Shown piece after piece: positions 1-12,281 of a stretch of 64,000 nucleotides of DNA. Within the stretch, counting starts at the first letter, position 1. Each line of letters begins with the position of its first letter. Both the position numbers and the translations under genes were made by a program. The notes under the pieces are model-generated. The model saw nothing but the letters and a program-made list of their open reading frames with translations, was not told where the DNA came from and made no database searches. Origin of the DNA: Lineolata rhizophorae. Lineage: Eukaryota; Ascomycota; Dothideomycetes; Lineolatales; Lineolataceae. Where the stretch lies: assembly GCA_010093515.1 (NCBI GenBank), contig MU001672.1, forward strand, positions 222,259-286,258, read 5' to 3'.

Positions 1-3000
1 AATGCCTATATGTAGTTCAAAGGCGGTACGAAGCTAGCTGCATTCAAGCCCAGACCGAGTTGGGTAGGGCACGTGGGTTCCGTTTGCGGTCAAGGGAGAG
101 AGCGCAGCGAGAATGGAAGGTAAGGAGAGGACGGAAGGTTCCAAGATTAAGAACGAAGGTTTAAAAAGCGGCTCAGCCAGGAGGGACAAAGAATAAAAAT
201 AGTGCAGTGGTCAAGGCAAGGAGTTACCAGACCAACCCACGTTCCGGTTGCGCGTAGCTTGAAAAAATAAGCCCGGAATACGACCTGCGGAGGGAGAGAG
301 GAAGGCTTGAATGCGGCGGGAAAAGGGACGACAGGGTCAAGCGCAATTCCACAGCACACGCACAGAGAGAAAGAAGCAGCCCAGCTCAGCTGGCTGAAAA
401 GAGAGCTGGGACCCGGCTTATATGAAAACGAAAATGCCAGGAGAGGAGAGAGTTCAGGTCAAAACAGCCCTGGGCCGGGGGGGGGGGGGGGGGGGGGGGG
501 GGAGGGGGAGTGGGAGGGGCAGGGGTGGAAGGGAGAAACCTAAAATGGCCCAGGTCATAATGTCCACACAACGCGGCGAAAAAAGGCTGCCTCAAGACAC
601 ACATGGACGCACCCCCGCAACGCAGGGTCAGGACCAGAAACCAGGCCCTTGCCCAGGCACGCAAAGCGTAGTCGGCCGCGGTCGCCGCGGCCGCGGCGGC
701 GTGCGGAGCGGGGGGGCGTCAGGGCGAACTCGGTAGAGGAACTAAGGTGCCTGGCCAGCCCCTCCGCCGACGGGCATAACCCAAGCCGACGATGGCATAG
801 CTCCCCCTTCTTCTCTGCCTTGGCCCTGACAGCCGTCGTACCCGCAGCCTGCTCCGGCCCCCGTCCCGGTCCCCCTCCCCGCGGCGATCGCCCGCACGAA
901 ACTGGCGAGACAGCCGAGACCGCCCGGCCGCTAAGGGTTGCACGCAGCAAGAGACGCGCGGGCACACAGGCCGGGGGAGCAGCAGCAGCAGCAGACAGGT
1001 GTTACAGGCCGGGACCCTGGCGGGCCGAGATTCGATTGTGATGCGCGCGACCCGGCGGCGCGCCACTCCCGCGCGCTGGGCGGGCGTCATGCCCTCTGCC
1101 GCAAGCGGCGAGAGCCAGCCGCGCAAACAGCCTTCGCTCTGTCGGGTGCTGCGGGGGGCTGTAACGCGCAGTGCGCCACGCCCCGTCAGGGCCATTTCTT
1201 GCTTGGCGGCGTCCCCCCCCCTCCTCCCTCCACAAAAATTGAGACTCGGCGGAGTGTGTTCGGGCTGGATAAGCTTCTTTGTTCTTCGCCTCGCCGTTAT
1301 TGGTGCCGGCTTCGACGATAAAGGCGATCGTTCTTCTTTTCCCGTTCCCCACGTTTTTTTTTCTCACACACGCTCGACCCGCTTTATTCTTTTTGCCCCT
1401 GCTGCTGTTGCTGCTAATCAGGGGGGCTTGGTGCTCGACCCGTTTCGCGGCCGTCCGTCACCGCGCCGCCGCCCACAAATGCTTCTCCTGCGTTTCTCGT
1501 CGGGCCCCTTCTGCCGGGAAGATGGTCTCCTCCAATCCGTCCGCTGCGACGTCAGTCCGGCCGAGGGTCGCTCGCCGTAGGAATGCACGATCGAATCCCG
1601 ACGCTTTTGCCGGCTGCATGCCGGACGAAGGAAAAGCGGACAGTCTCACCTCCTACCTTGCTTGCCTGCGTTCAGCAAGAATTTCGTGTTTCTTTTTTTT
1701 TTTCTCCCTGCCTTTTTGCTCCTCCTGTTCTGTCCACACCACGGACTTCCGCAAACCGTAGCAGATTCCCCAATCGCGCGTGGTCCGCGGTCGCAGCGTG
1801 CGACGCCCGGGGCCGATCGATCAGCCAGCTCTCTGCCTCAAACCGCCTCGGGGGGCTTGTCGTTGTTTCGACTTGCCCCCTCGAGTGGTTGGGCTGGCGA
1901 GCCGTCGCAGCTCCGGCCAGGCGAGCCAGTCCCGTCGTCGCACGATGTTTCCGACACGAGACGGGCAGCGCTCCTCGACGACCCATCCAAATCTCGCCTA
2001 GCCCTGGTGGGGAATCGCGTCCCTCTGCGTACATATGTATGCACCCCTGGGGCCTGCGCCAGGCTCGTCTATGTAAAAGGTGTGTATGTACGGAGTAGTA
2101 TGTGCTAGAGAATTAAAATCTTCGCGCTACTGTCAGGAACCGCGATAGACGCACGCAAGAAGTAGCCCGATTCGGACTAGCGCCCGGGGCTCGCAGACGT
2201 GACGTTAACCTCCTCCATTCAAGAGGGCAAGGCGGTGCTGTGATGAAAACGTCCGGCACTGCTTGCCTGAAAGTTCCCACAAAATAATAGGGGAGAAGAG
2301 GTTTTTGTTGCAGCGCGTTATCAGGCACCTGCGTCTGCTACTCCACAGTAGGTAGGCAGGAAACCAGTTCACACCGACTCGCTGCTTGAAGTCGGGGGGA
2401 GCAAGTTGACATCGACTCCCGGCCCCAAAGCGTCTGCCCATTGGAACGAGCACCACCGCCATGCGCGGAGTTCCGCACCTCCGCGACCACAGCGGCTCTA
2501 GGGCGGAGAGACGAGGGCATCACTTCCAACCCCATCCCCTCCTTCGCACATGCGCGCCCCAAGGGACCGAAGCAAAACGGAAGCGCCAGAACACGCACCG
2601 CAGGAGCCGACCAGAAGCGCGCGCGCCACACATGCGGCGGCCCGAAAGGGGAGCCAGCATGGCCGGAACGGGCAGGGGCGAAAGAGCCAAAGTCGACAAG
2701 GCAGGAACCGTCCTGCGTCCCTGCCGCGCCAGCCCCTCACACCGCCCGCCTTCCGCTCTCCTGTTGCGCATCGTCGCCCCACCACGCCACTCCGCACGCG
2801 GGCTCCGAGCCGGCGCGAGCGCGGAGCGGCCAGACCTCCCGCCCGGACCTATCGCGGCCTCTCGGAACGCCTCAGCGCAGCCCAAACGCTCCTCGGCCCA
2901 GGACGAACGCGACCACCCCCTTTGGTTCGGATCCACACCACTCAGCATCGTGGGCCGGGCTACCAGAAAAGGCCTTGCGGTGTGCTTTCGTCGGCGAAAC

Positions 3001-3485
3001 CGAACAAGGGGGGGGAGTTGCCGACCGCATGCATCAGCGTCGCTGCACCTTTAGCTTAGCATTAACGTGAATATTTTCTCTGTTCTCTTCCCCGTCATCG
3101 GCGCCCGCCACTATCATCGTCCCCGCATACAACGAATGCTTCCTGGGTATTGTACGAACGCGAACTGCACACTGCGGGTCCTAACTGCGTCGCCTCTATC
3201 CGCCTGACACACTCCGCGCATTTGTCTCGTGATTACAAAAGAAAGAATAGGGCCCAGAAATAAAAAAATACAAAAAGTTAAAAAGGAGATGCATCGCGAT
3301 GAATCCGTCCGACTCCCCGCCCATAAGGCCGACCAAAAAAAAAATAAAGGCAGGCAATAAAAGCACCTCAAAAGAGCCCCAGAAAAGAAAACAAGCAGCC
3401 AACGCGCAACCCGAATCAAATCCACCACTCCCAAGCCCAAGCCCAAGCCAAAGCCAGCCCTCCCCCCTCGATCAACCCCATCACA
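1..3485. other. GC-rich low-complexity flank, no gene recognised
   Basis: All three plus-strand frames stay open over long overlapping stretches (for example 2441-3070), which is what GC-rich non-coding DNA does. None of the translations shows a recognisable domain; they are rich in Arg, Pro, Ala and Gly. The stretch holds a 26-base G run (477-502), a short CAG run near 979-992 and pyrimidine tracts around 1340-1400 and 1685-1720. It may be 3' flank of CCH1 plus promoter or UTR of a gene off the left edge, but no feature fixes this. Confidence 0.5.
477..502 (+). repeat. poly-G tract (26 G)
   Basis: An uninterrupted run of 26 guanines is followed by A and further G-runs up to about 520, so G-quadruplex formation is possible on the plus strand. 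A second run of about 20 G lies at 49017-49036. Such tracts are also prone to length errors in assembly. Confidence 0.9.
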
Positions 3486-6400
3486 CTACCCCCACCCCCC
3501 ACCCCCTCCACCCGCACCCGCACCCCCTCCCCCTCCCTGCCCCGGCGGCCGCCTCAGCGTGAAACTCCTCCTGATGCTCTCGCCCCACGCCGAGTTGTCG
3601 AACGCCTCGAGCACGTTCTGCGCCGACACGGCGCTGTTCTGCCTGCTGCGGCCGCGGTCGGGGCTGCGCTCGGGCGACGCGCCCGTGCCGACCATCGCGC
3701 CCGCCGACAGGCCCTCGAGCGGGCTGGGCGGCCGGCTGAAGTGCGGCTGCGGCACCCCTCCGCCGCTCCCGCCGCTGCCCGAGGCAAGCGCGCCCCAGTC
3801 CGCGGCGCTGACGTCGGAGCCCGCGTGCGCGTCGCGGTGGTGCTGGTAGCCGTGGCGAAGAGCGGCGGCGGCGGCGGCGGTCGACGAGGACGACGGGTGG
3901 CGGGCGGGCGACAGCTGCGGGGAGCGGTTCGTGGTCGGACTGGCCGAGGGCGTGTGCTGGATCGAGTTTGCGCGCGAGCGCCAGCCGGCCGAGCCGGGCG
4001 GCGACACGGAGCGCGCGTCGGCGAAGTCGTGGCCCGTCGAGTAGCCGCCGGCGGCGCGGTCGCCGCCGCTGCCGATGACGGCCGGTTCGCTGCCCTGCGC
4101 CGGCGGCGACGAGAGCGGGCTGGGGAACTGGCCGGTTGGGGACGGCGGGCCCGAGGCGCCGCTGCCGGCCCGGCGGTGCTGCTGGTAGCGACCGGCGGTG
4201 TAGTCGTCGTCGTCATCCTCGTCGTCCTCGCCCTCGTCGACGAAGATCTCGGGCACGGAGAACTGCGGGATGGCCGTGAGGCGGCCGGCCGACTTGGAGG
4301 CCACGGCGCGCCGGAACCGCCGCGACCAGTACACGGTGTCGAAGAAGCCGATGACGACGTTGCGACGCACGGCTTCCTCGACGCGCTGCAGGCGAGCCCT
4401 GCGACGGAGGAATTCCTCGAGTCTAAAGTTCCGAAACATCAATCGTCAGCCATTTTGTCTTGGTACAGCGTCGATCACGCTTCCAGTACCAGAACATTCT
4501 GGTAGTGCGACCGAAACCGTCGAGGAAAGGGCCGAGGGCCGGGCACTAGCACGGTGCCGCTCTAGATAGATGAATACATACCGCAGACTCTTATTGTCGT
4601 TTATGACCTTGTAATGAGCAAGGATCATGAGCAGCGCCGTGAAGTTGATACCGCGGTCCGGGTCTGCCGAAACCAGAACTTCTTCGTAGAAGACGTTCAT
4701 CCGGGTTCGTCTCCGCCTTATCTCTTCGACGGGAAGGTCTCTCAGACGTTCCCTAAGCTTCTTCAGGTCGACCTCCACTGGAGCTTTGGCGCCTTCTACA
4801 GGCAACTGGGACTCCCTCTGGCGGACACTACAGTCCTCCACGAGCCTGCGGACGGTGAAATCACCATCGTAAATTCGCATCTCGAAAATTCCCGAGAGTT
4901 CCTGAGATATGTCAGACTACTGGTTTTTTGCAAAGAAAAAAAAAAGGCACAGAAGACACTTACGCCAAGCAGCCTCGGGAACTGCTCCTTCGTGATAAAA
5001 CTCGTCCCGTTCGGATCAAACTCGGCCCACGCCTGCTTGAACCTACGGATCTCCTCTCTGCTGATGACCGAGAGTCCGCTGCTCCGCTGGTACACGTACG
5101 AGAAGCTCTCGTAGATGAGCGAGATGAACAAGTTGACGAAGATGTACATGCTCAGGATGTTCCAGGAGATGAAGAGGGCGCGGGCCCACTCGGGGCTGCC
5201 GCAGTCCGAGTCGAGGAACTTGTCCGACATGGTGCAGAAGGGCGGTTGCACCGTAGCGAAGTCCTCCATGAGCTCGTTCCAGCCCTCGCCGACGGAGGTG
5301 CGGAAGAGGAGAATGAGCGCCTTAGGCACGGTGCGGAAGTTTAGGTTGCCCGTCTCGTTGGTGTTGAACTTGGTTAGGCCGAAGGTTTGAGTGAGAGCAA
5401 TCGCGTACACGAGGAATAGGACGCCCCATGTAGCCAATAGATTTGCGATCTTCGTAAAACTAGCCGCGGCCGTCTTGAACAGTTGATCTAGCTGGTTATT
5501 TCGCGGGATGAGGAGCAGGGCGATCAAGACGAGGAACAGCTTGTGAGCTTGAATATAGATGCGTTGCTTGAAGTTCGAGAGAAGCAAGATGGTGGTGATG
5601 AAGGTCCCGGAGACGGCGAGAATTGAATAGACGTCCCATGAGCTCTTCCGGAAACGAGACCACGTGAGGCCGACGATGCGAATGCCGATGTTGACAATGT
5701 AGATGAGCGTGAACACGAGGAAGATGTAGTCTCTCGTGCGGTCCCACCAGAAGACGCTCGGATAGAACTCCAGGCAGAGCAAGATGAGGTGCAGGACAAG
5801 AACCAAAGTGATGAACCGCTGCCAACGGCCCCTCTTGCTCACCGCGCGGCGATAGCACCATTCTTCCCAAGTCTCTCGCTTCTTCGACGATGACGGCCGC
5901 TTCGATGGCGATATCTGCCGTAGCAGCTTCCTCAACTCCAGCCAAGAACGCTGGTCCGTAGTCAAAAAGGCGACGCCAGTCTGTTCAGTGTAGTTGCGCA
6001 TAAACACAGACACGAACAGCGTCAGGACGAAGACGGCGCCGAGCAAGTTGTAAACGACGAAGAAGACGGCGTTGCCCTCCGAAGCGAACGGCTGCGGTTG
6101 CCTGAAGACGCCCGTGATGCTCTCGGCCGCCCACATGACGTCGATCCAACCCTCCTGGGAGACGATCTGGAAGAGAATGAAGGCCGAGCCGCCAAAATTG
6201 TCAAAGTCAAAGTACGGATTAGAGGCCACACGTGGAGACAAAACATCCCAGTCATAAGGCTGGTTGAAGTACTCGCCGACACAGTCTCGGAGGTCGGAGA
6301 TGTTGGAGTTCCCGTCGTTGCACGCCTGCATCTTTCCATTGAAGAGGTTCAGACCGTATATGGCGAACGGAATGAGCAAACTAAGCGAGACGAATGCAGC

Positions 6401-9400
6401 TGAAAGAATTTTCCAGCCTCCGCGCACAATGATAGAATGGAAAGTATCTCGGGCGCTATCGCTCACGTTGAGAAGACGAAGTGCCCTGAGCGCCTTGAAT
6501 GCACCCACCACGCGCGACACTTCGCCCTCGTTTAATAGTGACGCACCGACGTTAATCCAGAGAGTAATGAGCACAATACCGTCTATAAATCCCCAAGATC
6601 CGCGGAAGTACGCGTTCGGGGTCCAGAAGAAACCGTCCGCAATGACCTTGATTATCGCCTCGACCGTGAATAGGATAGCGAAACCCATGTCAGTGAAGAC
6701 GAACCAATTTTTAACGCTGAATTCATTGGTCGTAAAGTATTCCTTCTGATAGAGAGGCGTTGTTACGCAGGCCAAGATAACCATCGCAACGATTGCCGCA
6801 TACAGAAACGCCGAAAAGGCGTACCACACGGGAACTGACGGCGCTACACCTTCGATGCGGTCACCGCCACGTCCCGGACCCACGATGCGCTGGCAGATCT
6901 TGCGAATGGGGTTATGAGGCTTGAAAATGAACAGCGAGACGTTATAATTCGGGTGTTTGCGGAGGTATTCTCTTTGTTCCAGTTTACGTTTTTCGGTAGC
7001 AGACACAACCTCTTTGGCCATTCGTCGGGGATCTAGGTCTTCGTAGGCGCGCGATATTTGGAGTCGGGAGTAGAATGGATTCGGTTCGGTGTGGCGAAAA
7101 ATTCTCATGAACTTCGTATAGAGAGTCGACATGATTCCAGAGGACACGATGGTCGTTGGAGCAGGTCCCAAAGCCGCGTTCGGATCGACTTCGGGATTTG
7201 GTCGCTCAGGAGACTGATCTCCCTGGTCATCTAGGAAATCGCGAACAACAGCGTCCTTCAGCAACATCTCGGTCGCAGCGGGTCCATAGTCGAGCGGATC
7301 TTTACGGCGCCCGGTTGCCTGACTGAGTTTGAATATTGTCGATAGCGAAAGGTTCCTGTATTTGTCAGTCCGACGATTTAGGAGGCAGAAATTACGACTG
7401 AAGCTTACCCATGAGACGAGCCGCCCATCTCCTTTTGCTGCAAGAACGCCTTAACTTGCTGCAAGCGTTTCTCATCCTCTGAGACATCAAAGTTCTCCTG
7501 GATGACAGCAATGAACATGTTCAAGACAATGACTGGTTTTGCACGTGAGCGTCTCATTTCGACCCTTCGGTGTAGGTCCGAACTTACAGTTTGCCAAAAT
7601 GAACCACATGATGAAGAACGCAGCGCCGATCCAAGCCTGGCCGTAGAATACCTCAATGGTCGTAATGCTGTACATGATTGACGTCCAATCCTCGCTAGAG
7701 AAAATTTGATACATTCCCAAAAAGGAATTATAAATGGTCTTGAACGTGACCGGGAGAGCCTCCTCGCCATCGTCCGGTGGGAGTTCGCCGCGAAATAATT
7801 GCGAGGCGAAGATGGCGGCGAGGAATGTCAGAAGTGCGACGAAGAGAATCAAGTTAAGGATACCGGATACGTTGCCGAGAACTACCATGATCAAGTCTCG
7901 TGTCAGAGGCACCGCCAGGACGACACGGTAGATTCGGATGATTTGAAAGATGGTGAGCCAAGCATACGGCTCTCCCGAGTTGTGAATCGGCGGTATCTGG
8001 ATGATAGTAGTAATGACCGCCAAGAACAGGTCGACAAGGTTCTGTTTGCCTTTGAAAAAGTTTCTCCAGTCGACAGCGATTCTTAACACAATCTCTACAT
8101 CTAACGCAAGGGTTACGGCAGTTTCGGATGCGTCTGTAACAGTTAGCTCGACCGGAAGTCACACTTATCAAGACAGTGCACTGACCGAGGAATTTCATTC
8201 GCCAGTCACTCATCTCAGCACTGCGGAGCGATTGGCACAAAAGACCGTAGCAAATGATTGTTATCCAAATCCAGCGAGTCTTGTTGAACAAGTACTTCAA
8301 CGTGTTCTTCGGCAATTTCTTAGTCTTCTCTTGATCTTCGTCCAAGAGGGTCTCTTTCTTCTCCTCTGCCGTGAACGCGCTTGCCTTGCTTTCATCTCGA
8401 ATGACGTTAAAGGACGAGGTAATGACAGCGATGAGCAGGGAGATAAGCCAGAGACTCATGATGATAATAGCGAGAGCGAAAACTATGCAAATAGTTAGCC
8501 GAATTCAATCACGAAAGGGAAAGGCTCGACAATGACTTACAGAGTGCTCCAGCGAGGTACTCGCTATCCATCAAATAATACATTATTTCGGAAAACGTAT
8601 TCGACGACATGATTACAAATACCTGCTGTAGCGATTGCAGAATGTTATCGTACGAGACGGTGCCATTATACGGGTTATCCCCTTCGATGCAACGCGACTC
8701 TGGCGGGCATAGAAAGCCTTTGGGCGAGGAAGTGCCCGCCGTGATACCGTCTGCTTTCAGCCAAGGCCTATGTTGGCCATCGGCGCCGATATAACCACCG
8801 CAAAACTGGAAGTCATTGACGAAGTCGTCCAAAACACCTTCGGGGTCACGCCAAACGCAGGTACGCCTCAGGCTCGACTTGAATGTCTGCACGCCCACGA
8901 CTGCGAAAAGGAGCCAGAAGAAGCCCAGTAGGAAGGCAACGTTGACAAGCAGCGGCGCAGCCTTCTTTAAGCTTCGCAGGATGACCGTCGTGCCGCTCGT
9001 CATGCTGAGCAGACGCAGGATCCGCAGGCAGCTAAGCATCCTGAAAATGTAGAGATGCTCTCTTGACTGGATGCCGAACACGGAAATCACGAAGCTAACC
9101 CAAAACGAAACCACGGCCACGAAATCAAGTCGATTGAACGAATGCCGAAGAAAGGCGCGATGGGCAAGCCGGACACGCTGCTGCTGGCGAGAACCGCCAG
9201 GCACCTTCTCTAGACCTGGGTGAGATGTAAAAGATCTCAGGATGGATGGCTGGACGTGTTGCTGGGTGGAAGCAGAACGCTTTAGCGAGGCGGCTCTCTG
9301 CGGAGCAAGGAACGTGTTGGCCTTGTCTATGATTGCTTGGCGCAACCCAATTTGGCGGTTGATCGTGCTGTACTCGATTGGATTGACTATAAAGCCGGAC

Positions 9401-10767
9401 ACGATGACTCGAACGATGATCTCAATGGTATAGATGACGAATAGTCCGAAGAGGCAGTAATCGATCCAACTTCCTCCAAACCGCTGGGGACGGGGATGCG
9501 TCGCCACATCTTGAGCCGAATCCACCGTTAATAATATTGTCTGAATGACAATCAGGACGAGGATGAGAGGTTCGGTGACTGGGTGAACCAGCAGATCGCA
9601 CAACCTGAGCCGAAGACGACTGTCGTAAGGGAAGATTCCTAGTGACTTGCCCCTAAAAGGATTGTTATGGATCTTCCAGTCCAGCATCGGAGGGGGGGGT
9701 GGAGGCGGAGTAGGGCCCTTCGGTGCGGTAGGCTTTTCGGGTGGCCGCGCAGTCGACGGCGCTCCGTCATGCGCGTAGTCGGACAGCGCGGGGAACGACG
9801 GCGGTTGCTCCAATCGCGATTGCTTGTGTGACGACTTCCTTTGTATACTTCGTTCCACAAGCTCTGGTTCGTTACTTAGGTTGACAACGCGCTGAGACAT
9901 GTTCCGCACGATAGTCCCCGCCCGCCTCAGCGGAGAGCTCCCGCCAGGCGACAGCGACCGCATGCGAGATCCGGACCGCTCCAATCCTCTCTCGTCAGAC
10001 GGCGAAAGAGACCCGATATTAGCTTCGACGGTCGGAAGATCGTCACCCAGGCGGGACGCTGCCGGTGACCTAGTCTCCGGGCTCAAAAACCGAACGGTTT
10101 GGAAGCTCGACCTGTCACCAGGCTGCAGGCCAGTGGGCGTCGTTGGCTCCGCCACTCCCATCGGTTGTAGATGTCCACGATCCGTCAAAGGCGCCGTGTC
10201 AGTATAGACTGGCGAAAAGTTGCTCCGATCCGGATCCTCCCAATCTTGAGTCGATTCGCTCTCGCTCCTCTGCAAGGGCGCCACGCCGGACACCATGCTT
10301 GCGCTCGTATACGACGGCTCCCGATGCAAGTCCGTTTCCGAGCTGCTCTCCCCCTGAAAACTCAAGCCCGCAAACCCGCCGATGGCCTGTTGGAACGCGC
10401 CCAAATCGTCCAGAGGCGAGATATCCGGGGCATCCTGGTGAGGTGCGCCGAATCCGCCCGTCTGGAGCCGAGGCGGGTGTTGCGCCTGCCCTGCCCCCGC
10501 GGACCGCTCAAATCCCGCCCGAGTCGGGCTCGGCGACGTCTCCGCGATCGGCGCATATCGAGTGCCGGGCCTGCCCGTTAGCGACTCTCGATTCCGCAGC
10601 AGATCGCGGCCGCGGTCGCTGAGGGTCCGACGGTGCAACGCCCCCCGCTGCTGCCAATGCGAGTCGGCGCTTTCGCCCTCATCCGGCGGGCTGTTCAGGT
10701 CCTGCAGCGGTATTCCCTGCGGCGTCGAGCGGTCGCGCCGGTGCGAATACGGGTCGTCGGAATCCAT
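3486..10767 (-). CDS. cch1: Voltage-gated calcium channel alpha subunit Cch1
   Basis: Pore subunit of the fungal high-affinity Ca2+ influx system, acting in the plasma membrane, normally with Mid1. Exons on the minus strand: 10767-8541, 8482-8186, 8133-7588, 7532-7409, 7355-4964, 4901-4582, 4422-3486. All phases agree and give 2280 residues. About 390 residues at the N terminus are Ser/Pro-rich and disordered, then come four six-helix ion-channel repeats (roughly 390-760, 840-1030, 1240-1530, 1575-1810). Pore motifs by repeat are SSNTFSE, SSEDWTS, SQEGWID and VGEGWNE, so the selectivity ring reads N-E-E-E. An EF-hand-like stretch (FDPNGTSFITKEQF) follows repeat IV near residue 1845. The C-terminal tail is acidic, then Ser/Gly-rich, ending in a glycine run before a TAG. 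Introns are 52-62 bp except the last (159 bp). Length and order fit the Cch1 family; confidence is high. Confidence 0.95.
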
Positions 10768-12281
10768 TGGGAGAATCGACCTCCCGGCCGCCGGCGGTGA
10801 TGCTCCTCCGTCGCACCCGACTGCTCCTCCTCATTTGCCTTCTGAGGCCGCTGCTACTGCTCTTTCAGCAGGGCAGGGCGTGCCAGTCTCGTAAATGCCG
10901 TCGCTCGTTTATCGGAGAGATGCCGGGACGGCCAGTTCGGTGGAGTTGCGAAGTGTCGAGCTGGGAGTGGTAGCAACACGTCAGGTCGATCGCGTCGTCA
11001 GCACGGGTGCGTTATCCGGATTGGTCGATGCGCAAGCGTGAGATTGGGGCGTAAACTAAGTCGATGGGGGCGCTGCCGCTGAAAAGGTTCAAAATAAAAT
11101 CCAAACGATCGTTGAGGGTCGGAGGTGGATGCAGCGATGCTTTGTTGTTGGAGAAAACAGGGACTGGTGCGGCGAGCGTTGCGCGGGAGCTGGAAGAGTT
11201 TCATGCCGCATGGGATAATCGCGTTTGGTATCGCGACCGTTCTCCACCGCACTATCTCGCTTTCAGCAAAACGGCAGCCCGCAACGTCAGCCACAGGAGG
11301 CCAGGGTCGGCTCCTCCTATTAATAGGAAAGCCCGCCACACTCTATCGCCGTGCAGTCCCGATAAGTTTTCTTTAATTTTTCAAGGCTCTGGCTACCTAT
11401 TGGCCTCTTGCAGCTTGCCAGCACAAATTCATGCGGCCTTGAATGTTGCGCCCATTATAGGTGCTTCAACCGTGGATCCCCCCCTTTTGCGATGTCACCG
11501 CAGCACCATGGGATCCGTACCATGGTTCACCATCCTTCAGACTCGGGGAAATGGGAAGGAGCAGGGTCCCAGTGACAGTGACATAAGCATTGTTTCTGTA
11601 TCAAACTCTCACCGAGAATTTTTACCAATGCCGTGGTCAGCTTTGTGCTGTGAAATGGGATCTGAAATTGCAGTGCTGATGCACGACTTCAAAAATCACC
11701 AAAATAAAAATGCAAGCGCGCGCAGCCCACATGCAGACCGGGATGGCTGGCGCAGCGGTTCACCGTGCCGGCCAAACCAGCGGCGCCCCTTCCGCTCCTG
11801 TCAAGCGGCGCCAGGAAGCGGTTCCGCGGCCCTGAGTCCTGCGCTATACCCGTTCGAGCAAGGCCTGCGTGGGCATCTGCTGCCGAGATCTCGCTCTGTC
11901 ATCCCCTTCGCGCCAAAAAGTCACTGCACCCTAACACCACACGTCCATGCTACGGCCGTTCTTGGCCCGCCGCGACATTTCTTCCTCATTCCTTGCACCT
12001 CTCACCGCACGGCGGCCTCTATCGACCGTTTGCACTCTCCTTCGCGCCGCGACCTTTCGGCAAACTTATTTTGCCACCAGACTCCGCGTTTGGTCGTGTG
12101 CCCCAGACGCGCGCCGCGCCTTTGTTCGTGTCCGCACGACTTGCCTCGCGGTCCGTGGCACGTCACGCCCGCCAAAACGCGTCCTCGTCCGCCGCCGTGT
12201 CTCTCCGCCCCGCCCACGCGCCCAGAAAGCGCGTAGCTTGGCCGCCACCCGCGCAACCGACGACCACCGTCGCCTGTTGCC
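10768..12281. promoter_or_regulatory. Divergent intergenic region between cch1 and the PHD gene
   Basis: About 1.5 kb separates two genes that point away from each other, so it should hold both promoters and 5' UTRs. A plus-strand frame stays open for 390 codons (11064-12236). It shows no domain and its composition shifts along its length, so I treat it as chance or leader sequence. No specific binding site is claimed. Confidence 0.5.

Noticed and set aside
2441-3070. Three overlapping plus-strand frames (209, 197 and 169 codons)
   Set aside because: All three frames open at once points to composition, not coding; no family features in any.
3741-4505. 254-codon plus-strand frame opposite the cch1 3' end
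   Set aside because: Arg/Gly/Ala-rich shadow of the glycine/serine-rich Cch1 tail.
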